Origin: JAWAFC01 sp038890815
GTDB taxonomy: Archaea; Micrarchaeota; Micrarchaeia; Burarchaeales; JACRGF01
Length of the DNA stretch: 5,048 nt
Assembly: GCA_038890815.1 (NCBI GenBank)
Contig: JAWAFC010000017.1
Span: 1-5,048 of the forward strand
Direction: 5' to 3'
This document shows, piece by piece, positions 1 to 5,048 of this stretch (position 1 is its first letter; every line of letters starts with the position of its first letter). The notes beneath the pieces are model-generated. The model saw nothing but the letters and a program-made list of their open reading frames with translations, was not told where the DNA came from and did no database searches. The position numbers and the translations under genes were made by a program.

Positions 1-3000
1 GAGCGGATTTCCGCAGAGCGCGGGCGAAATAGTCGCAACAGGAGCTAACTGTACAGCCCCGCAATGTACGGCCATCGCGTGTGGAAGCGGCCGCATAAAC
101 TTCACTGCCGCGAGCTTCTCCGGCTACGCCATCCCGCCTTTCTCCAGCGAGCCGCGCAACGAGCGCGAGTGGCCCATGTTCCGCCGCTCCCTCAACCGCA
201 CGGGCTGGACAAACAGCAGCGCGCCAAACACAAACGACGTGCTGTGGACTTTTTCGGCTGATGATTGGGTAGAATCTTCTCCCGCTGTAATTGACGGGAA
301 GGTCTTCGTTGGCTCGATATTCACTTTTTATGCCCTGAATGCTTTAACAGGTGAGCAAATATGGAATTACACCCCGGAAAATCTGATCTTCTCGTCACCC
401 GCAGTAGCTGATGGCATAGTGTTCATAGGATCCGACGACAGCTATCTCCATGCTTTGAATGCTACAACTGGAGCATTGTTGTGGAAGTATAAGACTAACC
501 TAACGATTGACTCGTCACCCGCAGTAGCCGAAGGCGTAGTATTCTTCGGCTCGTACGACAGTCACGTATACGCTCTGAATGCCACAACAGGCGAGCAAAT
601 ATGGAACTACTCCACAAACGGCTATATTGTTTCATCATCCCCAGCAGTAGCAAACGGAATAGTTTTCATAGGCTCATCGGACAGTCACGTATACGCTCTG
701 AATGCCACAACAGGCGAGCAAATATGGAACTACTCCACAAACAATGTAGTCGTATCATCCCCAGCAGTAGCAAACGGAATAGTTTTCATAGGCTCGTTGG
801 ACAGTCACGTATACGCTCTGAATGCCACAACAGGCGAGCAAATATGGAACTACTCTACAAACAATGTAGTCGAATCATCCCCAGCAGTAGCAAACGGAAT
901 AGTTTTCATAGGCTCATCGGACAGTCACGTATACGCTCTGAATGCCACAACAGGCGAGCAAATATGGAACTACTCCACAAACAATGAAGTCGTATCATCC
1001 CCAGCAATAGCAAACGGAATAGTTTTCATAGGCTCGCGTGATGGAAAAGTATACGCCTTCGGCCCTCCAATGTGTGACTCATGCAATTTGTGCACGGCCT
1101 CGCTCAGCGTCCTAAATAAAACGGTCAGCCTCATTGCCGATATCCTTGCTGAAGGCACATGCATCGCTGTGGGCGCAGACAACACAACTTTCGACTGCGC
1201 CGGCCATACCATAACTGGCAACGGCAGCGGGATTGGCATCAACGCCACGGGCAGGAACAACGTCACCATCCGCAACTGTGTTGTCAGCAACTTCACAACA
1301 GGTGTGCTGTTCGAACAAACGAACGCCTCGTTCCTGCTCAACAACACGGCCTACAACAACACATTCGGCTTCTACCTTGTGCATGCGGGGAACAACGCGC
1401 TTGCAAACCTCACCGCACACAACAACACTTACGGCATTGACCTGCACAATTCATCCAATAACAACCTGTCTGGCTTAACCGCGTTCTACAATGAAGTTGG
1501 GATTGCGCTCACCTTCAACTCATCGGGCAACCGCTTGTTCGAATCAATTGCTTTCAACAACACGAACGCGAGCGGGTATGCGGTCAGGGAGGGTGTGCTC
1601 GTGTTTGCCGCTGGCAACAACCTGCTGGCAAACCTCACGCTGGCGAACAACTTGTACGGTGTGACCGTGGTGAACTCCTCCGGCACGCTGCTCGACAACA
1701 TCACCGCATACAATAATTACAATGGCATCACGCTCGACAACGCCTCGCACGCGCGCATTGAAGGCTCAACACTCTACAACAACTTTGACGGGCTGTATGT
1801 CGTGAACGCGCCCACCAACATAACCATCGCCGGCCTGAACGCCTCAGACAACACTGGCTACGGCATCGACATCGACAATGCTTCGGCGCTCAACCTCTCG
1901 TCCGTCTATGCGGCCGGCAACGCACGCATTGGCGTGCTCGTGCAGAATGCCAGCGACGTTTTTGCAACCAACCTCACGCTCGCCTTCAATCCAAAGGGCA
2001 TAATGCTGTACCGCACAGCCAACGCCACCGTGCGCGATTCGTTGGCCTACGGCAGTAACATAGGCGGCAACGCCAGCATCGACAGAGGAGGTTTCCTGAC
2101 GCAGGAGTCGCGCGACATCCTGTTCTACAACAACACCGCTTACGGCAATGGTTTTGGCATTGCGGCCTCGTGCGCGTGCGGAGGCGACTGCCCGGGCTGT
2201 GACTCTCCAGGCTACACAATACAGCCTTCACAGCGCATCAACATCTCAAACAACATCGCGTGCGACAACAATGTGAGCATCGCGCTGGCAGGCAACATTG
2301 CCATTTTCGGCAACAATTCCCCCGCGCCCACGCTGGATTCTTCTGTTGAGAACAACCTGGCCTGCAACAGCAGCATGTTTAACATCGGAATAGGGTTTTT
2401 GGCCGTGAACTCCACCGTGCACAACAACACGGCTTACAACGGCTCGCTGGCCGGCATTGCGGTCGCAGATAACACATTCGACATCACGGTGGCCAACAAC
2501 ACAGCACACAACAACTCGGTCGGCATTCTGCTCGGTCGCATCTGGCTGGCAAGCACCTATAATACCACGGCGCACGGCAACACGGTTTTCAACAACACCC
2601 ACGGCATTGCCGTGCTGAATGCCACGAACACCACGCTGGCGGACAACAATGCCTCAAACAACACGATTTACGGCATATGGGTGGTAAGCTCAAACCATTC
2701 GCTCCTCCATGACAATGTGCTCGAATACAACCGTTTCGGCATCGGCCTGTCGGACTCGCTCAACGCCATGCTGGCCAACAACACGATCCGCTTCAGCGAC
2801 AAGAGTGGCGTGCTAGCCTTTCTATCGAGCGGAAGCATCATGAATGACAATATTATAACAAACAATACCGACTGGGGCGTGCTACTCATAGATGCGAGGA
2901 ATGTGGACATAAACGAGAGCGCGGTTGGGGCAAACGACTTGGCAAAGGTTGCCTGGGCTTGGCTCCTCGGGGTGCACACGATAGATGCCGGCGGCAGCGA

Positions 3001-5048
3001 TGTGGCGAACGCGAGCGTGAGCGTGAGGGACTTCCTGAGAAATGTTGGAAGCTACAACCTCACCCTCCTCAATGCTCTCGACATCATCACCGCCATTGAT
3101 TACGAGCTGGACAACAACATTTCGACGAACGACACGGGGTGGGCCTATCCATACTTTGTAATAGAGAACCAGACCGAGAACAACGACAGCGTCACCATCC
3201 CCACGCCCCACACCATCAGCGCGAGAAAGAGCGGTGTTGGGGCTGCCTGGACCACTGCCACCAACCAGTCCATCAACATCACGCTCGCGCTGGAGCCTTT
3301 CTCCAGCGAGCCGCGCAACGAGCGCGAGTGGCCAATGTTCCGCCGCTTCCTCAACCATACCGCGCTCACGAACGCGAGCGCGCCGACCACGAACAACGTG
3401 CTGTGGACGTTCGCGACCGGGAGCCTGGTGGAATCCTCCCCTGCAGTGAGCGACGGCATGGTTTTTGTCGGCTCTTGGGATGCAAAAGTTTATGCGCTCA
3501 ATGCATCAACGGGCGCAGAGATATGGAATTACACGACAGGTGGGGCTGTCCGCTCCTCGCCCGCCGTAGCGGGCGGAATCGTTTTCGTGGGCTCTGATGA
3601 GGGGAAAGTGTACGCGCTGAACGCCGCGACAGGCAGCCAGCTGTGGAACTACACGCCCGGCCCAGGCTGGTTTACCGTAGTCATTTCTTCGCCCGCAGTT
3701 TCGGATGGGGTGGTGTTTGTCGGCTCGCTCGACAACAGAATGTATGCGCTGGACGCGATTACTGGAGAACAGGTGTGGAATTACACCACAGGCGACCAAA
3801 TTACTTCCTCGCCCGCGGTTGCGGACGGAATGGTCTTTTTCGGCTCGCTCGACAAAAAAGTGTATGCGCTGAACGCCACGACAGGAGAGGAAATCTGGAA
3901 CTTCACAACGGGCGGGGTCATCGTCTCCTCGCCCGCGGTTGCGGACGGAATGGTGTACGTTGGCTCATACGACAACAGGACTTATGCGCTGAACGCCACG
4001 ACAGGAGAGGAAATCTGGAACTTCACCGGAGGAGCGGTCTACTCCTCGCCGGCGATAGCGAACGGAGTGCTGTTCATCGGCTCCAACAACCGCACGTACG
4101 CGCTCAACGCATCTACAGGAGAAGAGATCTGGAATTACACTACAGGCGGTTTCGTTTCCTCTTCCCCTGCAATTGCAGACGGCATTGTCTTCATCGGCTC
4201 GGGCGATGGCCTGGTCTATGCCCTCAACGCCGCCAGCGGCTCCGTCATCTGGAGTTATGCGACTGGCGGGTCGGTCCGTTCTTCGCCGGCCGTGGCGGAC
4301 GGAAGAGTATTCATCGGTTCTGACGACGGCAGGGTGTATGCCTTTGGCCCCTCACCCGCTCCTCCTGCTCCCTCACGCGCTCCAGCCGCACCGCCCGCTC
4401 CACCCGTGCTGCTCATGACAGTCGGCAACCTGTGCATCAACGCCACCACTAACATCAACGTGTGGAGCGAAGGAAAACCTGTGAGCGGCGCGCTTGTGGA
4501 AGTTGTGAGGCAGGAGGACTTCGGCTCCGTTCCGGTCGCAAGCGGAACCACTGATGGGGGCTACTTCGGCTTTGTCGCAACCGTTCCCGGCACCCACACC
4601 GCAACCGCCAGCAAGGAGGGCTATCAGAGCAGCTCCTACTCATTCACGCTGTTCGACTGCGCCCCACCTCCTGTGCTGCCCGAGTGCACTGTCGATGCAG
4701 ACTGCACCAGCAGGCTGTGCGTGAATGGAAAATGCCTGCCCTGCACTGACAATGCAAACTGCAGCACAGGCCTGTGCGTGAATGGCGTGTGCACTCCCTG
4801 TACAGACAACAGCCAGTGCCCAAGCAACCTTTGCATAGGCGGCGCCTGCACGCGCTGTCAGACCGACCAGCAGTGCGGCGAGGGCATGCAGTGCGAGGCA
4901 GGCGTATGCATACAGAGGCCCTGCGCGCCGGAAGGCTTTGCCTGCGTGAGCGCCGGCGAATGCTGCGCCGGCCTCTCCTGTGTGGAGGGAAGCTGCGGCA
5001 CATGCAGGCCGCTTGGAGGAAGCTGTGGCGATGCCGGTGACTGCTGCT
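1..5048 (+). CDS. Giant multidomain surface protein (PQQ-like propellers, beta-helix, Cys-rich tail), partial at both ends
   Basis: The frame starting at base 2 is open to the end of the window (1,682 codons, no stop). I translated it line by line and found no frameshift. The first in-frame ATG (base 176) lies inside the conserved WPMFRR motif that opens a propeller, so the real start is upstream; the stop is downstream. Domain order is: unidentified tail, 7-repeat PQQ-like propeller, NosD-type beta-helix, beta-sandwich spacer, 8-repeat propeller, Pro/Ala hinge, carboxypeptidase-regulatory-like domain, Cys-rich repeats, knottin-like modules. Many N-x-S/T sequons (NAT, NYT, NNT, NYS) and many probable disulfide Cys indicate an exported, probably glycosylated protein. 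A signal peptide and membrane or wall anchor, if present, lie outside the window. A structural or adhesive surface role is inferred; no enzyme active site is visible. An archaeal, possibly DPANN, origin is likely but not proven. Confidence 0.95.
2..136 (+). other. C-terminal tail of an upstream domain (residues 1-45)
   Basis: This is the last part of a domain that begins before the window. It contains three cysteines spaced C-x4-C-x4-C (residues 17, 22, 27), then a strand-like segment, INFTAASFSGYAI, just before the propeller linker. Alternating hydrophobic residues ending in FSGYA look like the closing strand of a beta-sandwich in secreted proteins. I cannot name the family. The segment does not resemble the sequence preceding the second propeller, so the two propellers are preceded by different domains. 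Confidence 0.45.
136..197 (+). repeat. Long-range direct repeat, copy 1 (head of propeller 1)
   Basis: This 62-bp patch matches 3295-3356 at 60 of 62 bases, and the first 39 bases are identical. Mismatches are at 175/3334 and 189/3348. It encodes the PFSSEPRNEREWPMFRR linker. Similarity stops abruptly on the 5' side and decays on the 3' side from base 198. The distance to copy 2 is 3,159 bp, a multiple of three. Confidence 0.95.
137..1069 (+). other. PQQ-like beta-propeller 1, 7 repeats (residues 46-356)
   Basis: The domain opens with the linker PFSSEPRNEREWPMFRR. EWPMF is typical of the first strand of PQQ-like propellers in secreted archaeal and bacterial proteins. Seven repeats follow, each starting at a Trp: residues 82, 121, 161, 201, 242, 282 and 322. 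Spacing is 39-41 residues. The repeat pattern is W-x-Y, then SSPAVAxGxVFIGS, then D-x-x-VYALNATTGEQI. The last repeat ends in VYAFGP instead of VYALNA, a cap also found at the end of propeller 2, which suggests a complete domain. Repeats 4-7 are almost identical even at DNA level. Nearly every blade carries N-x-T/S sequons. PQQ-dehydrogenase catalytic features are not recognisable, so this is probably a binding or scaffold propeller. The body has more A/T-ending codons (gca, aca, ata) than the rest of the gene. Confidence 0.9.
557..1036 (+). repeat. In-frame tandem array of near-identical 120-bp blade repeats
   Basis: Each unit encodes one propeller blade of 40 residues. The three cleanest copies are 661-780, 781-900 and 901-1020. 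Copy 1 differs from copy 2 at 4 positions and from copy 3 at 2; copies 2 and 3 differ at 6. The unit starting at 557 is 123 bp, with one extra codon, but its first 63 bp (557-619) are identical to 680-742. Only six positions vary among the three copies. Two are silent (676/796 and 736/856). Four change the protein: Ser/Leu at 678/798, Val/Glu at 747/987, Val/Glu at 753/873 and Val/Ile at 767/1007. This indicates recent amplification or homogenisation. Confidence 0.95.
1070..1192 (+). other. Cys-rich leader of the beta-helix (residues 357-397)
   Basis: Directly after the propeller cap comes C-x2-C-x2-C (residues 358, 361, 364), then a hydrophobic strand segment (VSLIADILAEGTCI) with Cys 387. 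From memory, this arrangement, a Cys cluster followed by a 'V-x-L-x-x-DI...TCI' strand and FDCxGHTI, recurs at the N-terminal cap of NosD-like beta-helices in archaeal surface proteins. The Cys residues probably form disulfides that stabilise the cap. Metal binding by CxxCxxC is possible but not supported by other ligands. Confidence 0.6.
1193..2920 (+). other. Right-handed parallel beta-helix, NosD/PbH1-type (residues 398-973)
   Basis: The domain opens with FDCAGHTITG and NVTIRNC, hallmarks of NosD-like and pectate-lyase-like beta-helices. Roughly 20 coils of about 21-26 residues follow. Their pattern is G-[IV]-x-[LV]-x-N-[AS]-S-x-N-x-x-[LI]-x-x-N-x-[AT]-x-x-NN-x. Examples are YGIDLHNSSNNNL, YGVTVVNSSGTLL, HGIAVLNATNTTL and FGIGLSDSLNAML. 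Asn ladders and stacked hydrophobics are clear. Two longer departures are seen: a coil with an extended loop near residues 690-712, and a Cys-containing insertion at 724-733. Related helices in enzymes bind or cleave polysaccharides, and NosD acts in copper-site maturation of nitrous oxide reductase. None of those roles can be assigned here; a rod-like structural or carbohydrate-binding role is more likely in a protein of this architecture. At least 15 N-x-S/T sequons occur. Confidence 0.88.
2171..2200 (+). other. Cys cluster CxCx3CxxC inserted in a beta-helix turn
   Basis: Residues 724-733 read CACGGDCPGC, four Cys in ten residues, followed by DSPGYTI before the helix pattern resumes at INISNN. 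The other visible coils lack such a loop. Two short-range disulfides or a small metal site are both possible; the sequence cannot decide. C746 (IACDNN) and C778 (LACNSS) lie nearby in the next coils. Confidence 0.7.
2942..3295 (+). other. Beta-sandwich-like spacer domain (about residues 981-1098)
   Basis: After the last helix coil the composition changes. The segment begins with AWAWLLGVHTIDAGGSDV and continues with alternating strands (NASVSVRDF, NLTLLNALDII). It then has TGWAYPYFVIEN and PHTISARKSGVGAAW, and ends with QSINITLAL, which runs into the second propeller linker. The order 'V-x-V-D-x-x-G, V-x-N-A-x-V, T-x-x-x-G, H-T-x-x-A-x-K-x-G' resembles carboxypeptidase-regulatory or Ig-like spacer domains that often cap NosD-like helices in secreted archaeal proteins. 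It lacks Cys. The family call is tentative; the domain boundary before the propeller is clear. Confidence 0.55.
3295..3356 (+). repeat. Long-range direct repeat, copy 2 (head of propeller 2)
   Basis: Second copy of the 62-bp patch at 136-197 (60/62 identical; first 39 bases perfect). It again encodes the PFSSEPRNEREWPMFRR linker in the same frame. The flanking sequence differs: NITLALE precedes it here, GYAIP precedes copy 1. Homologous recombination between the copies would remove or add exactly 1,053 codons without shifting the frame. Confidence 0.95.
3296..4348 (+). other. PQQ-like beta-propeller 2, 8 repeats (residues 1099-1449)
   Basis: It has the same opening linker and EWPMFRR strand as propeller 1, followed by eight W-started repeats. 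Trp residues are at 1135, 1175, 1215, 1259, 1299, 1339, 1377 and 1417, spaced mostly 40 residues apart. The third repeat is longer (44), with a GPGWFTV insertion; the sixth is shorter (38) and has GSNNRTYAL in place of GSxDxxxYAL. Consensus per blade is W-N-[YF]-T-T-G-G, SSPAVADGMVFxGS, D-x-x-VYALNATTGEE-I. It ends in the VYAFGP cap. Eight blades is a usual number for PQQ-fold propellers. No cofactor-binding or catalytic signature is recognisable. Codons are mostly G/C-ending (gcg, acg), unlike propeller 1, although the proteins are closely similar. Confidence 0.9.
3806..4026 (+). repeat. Tandem blade repeat pair in propeller 2
   Basis: Two adjacent 120-bp blade units share exact blocks: 3806-3834 equals 3926-3954 (29 bp), and 3863-3906 equals 3983-4026 (44 bp). 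Between these blocks the units diverge. This suggests a partial duplication or conversion that is older or smaller than the one in propeller 1. Confidence 0.9.
4349..4405 (+). other. Pro/Ala-rich hinge (residues 1450-1468)
   Basis: Nineteen residues with 10 Pro, 6 Ala, 2 Ser and 1 Arg link the end of propeller 2 to the next domain. Such stretches form extended, protease-resistant spacers in secreted proteins. It marks a clear boundary between the large repeat domains and the C-terminal disulfide-rich part. Confidence 0.85.
4415..4660 (+). other. Carboxypeptidase-regulatory/Ig-like domain (residues 1472-1553)
   Basis: The segment shows the family's typical order: a first strand (INVWSEGKPVSGALVEVV) with the 'G-x-P-V-x-G-A-x-V' turn, SGTTDGGYFGF matching 'T-x-x-x-G-x-[FY]', and THTATASKEGYQSSS matching 'Y/H-T-x-x-A-x-K-x-G-Y'. 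This is a small seven-stranded beta-sandwich common as a spacer or carbohydrate- and protein-binding module in secreted proteins. Two Cys (C1478 near the start, C1553 at the end) could pair and lock the fold. It has no peptidase residues; the family name refers to the fold only. Confidence 0.8.
4685..4921 (+). repeat. Four Cys-rich repeats (residues 1562-1640)
   Basis: Three repeats of exactly 19 residues start at Cys 1562, 1581 and 1600. A fourth, looser one of 22 residues starts at Cys 1619. The 19-residue pattern is C-x5-C-x4-C-x4-C-x2, for example CTDNANCSTGLCVNGVCTP. The fourth has one extra residue before its third Cys. DNA similarity is modest: 4715-4728 and 4772-4785 are identical over 14 bp with a 57-bp offset. 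The 'DxxC...G.C..G.C' layout resembles Dickkopf/EB-type disulfide modules of animals and Cys-rich tails of archaeal and bacterial surface proteins. Each module probably holds two disulfides. Function is unknown; a rigid, stress-resistant stalk or a binding surface is plausible. Confidence 0.88.
4922..5048 (+). other. Tandem knottin-like (inhibitor cystine knot pattern) modules, second one cut by window end
   Basis: Residues 1641-1665 show C-x6-C-x5-CC-x4-C-x4-C (Cys 1641, 1648, 1654, 1655, 1660, 1665), including CCAGLSCVEGSC. A second module starts at Cys 1668 with the same spacing, C-x6-C-x5-CC (1675, 1681, 1682), where the window ends. This six-Cys framework with a vicinal CC is that of inhibitor cystine knots (knottins, conotoxin-like) and of related colipase/Dickkopf-type folds. 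In a surface protein it likely forms small, very stable beads. The fold is inferred from spacing alone. GC content is very high (44 of 60 bases in 4921-4980). Confidence 0.75.

Noticed and set aside
176..178. ATG at base 176 as the gene start
   Set aside because: It is the Met of the conserved WPMF strand; the linker before it is conserved in the second copy, so translation begins upstream.
601..987. + strand ORF of 128 residues with internal repeats (MELLHK...)
   Set aside because: It is the same DNA as the propeller 1 blades read in another frame. The repeat period is a multiple of three, so every frame repeats and can stay open. The frame starting at base 2 gives a recognisable propeller; this one gives nothing known.
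557..1036. CRISPR-like or satellite repeat array
   Set aside because: Units are 120 bp, adjacent without unique spacers, in frame, and encode propeller blades.
136..3356. Transposon or integration-site repeats
   Set aside because: The two 62-bp copies are in-frame coding sequence for the same protein motif, and there is no transposase, inverted repeat or target duplication between them.
970..3358. Several antisense ORFs of about 70-160 residues, e.g. 970-1347, 1112-1447, 2246-2602 and 2882-3358
   Set aside because: They lie opposite strongly supported coding sequence, show no known domain, and are explained by GC-rich, repetitive sense codons that leave the reverse strand open.
3643..4323. 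+ strand ORF of 226 residues, Arg/Cys-rich repeats
   Set aside because: Out-of-frame reading of propeller 2 blades; the repetitive, Arg-rich composition is typical of a frame shadow.
137..4348. PQQ-dependent dehydrogenase (quinoprotein) function
   Set aside because: The repeats match the PQQ-like propeller fold, but I see no catalytic or cofactor-binding signature of the enzymes. The setting is a repetitive surface protein.
4774..5040. + strand ORF of 88 residues over the Cys-rich tail
   Set aside because: Different frame from the regular Cys repeats and knottin-like spacing; its Arg-rich product has no pattern.

Overview
The window is the inside of one very large gene. On the + strand, the frame starting at base 2 has no stop codon across all 1,682 codons (2..5047). 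Neither the true start nor the stop is in view. I found no intergenic DNA, promoter, terminator, RNA gene or mobile element. Residue n of the visible protein has its codon at base 3n-1.

The product is a modular, extracellular-type protein. In order it has: (1) the tail of an unidentified domain with three Cys (residues 1-45); (2) a PQQ/WD40-like beta-propeller with 7 W-motif repeats (46-356); (3) a CxxCxxC leader and a long right-handed parallel beta-helix of the NosD/PbH1 type with roughly 20 coils (357-973); (4) a beta-sandwich-like spacer (about 981-1098); (5) a second PQQ-like propeller with 8 repeats (1099-1449); (6) a Pro/Ala-rich hinge (1450-1468); (7) a carboxypeptidase-regulatory/Ig-like domain (1472-1553); (8) four Cys-rich repeats, three of them exactly 19 residues (1562-1640); (9) one complete knottin-like six-Cys module and the start of a second (1641 to the window end). 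N-x-S/T sequons are abundant throughout.

This combination suggests an archaeal cell-surface protein, perhaps from a DPANN-type lineage such as Micrarchaeota or Diapherotrites. That assignment is inference from remembered family resemblance. A candidate-phylum bacterium is not excluded. The likely role is a surface stalk or adhesin, or part of the cell envelope. No catalytic site is visible.

At the DNA level the gene looks like a mosaic. Both propellers start with a nearly identical 62-bp patch (60/62) lying 3,159 bp apart, exactly 1,053 codons. Propeller 1 contains almost identical 120-bp tandem blade units of lower GC (about 46% in one unit by hand count). The matching unit of propeller 2 is about 59% and part of the Cys-rich tail is above 70%. 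These features point to recent blade amplification and intragenic recombination.
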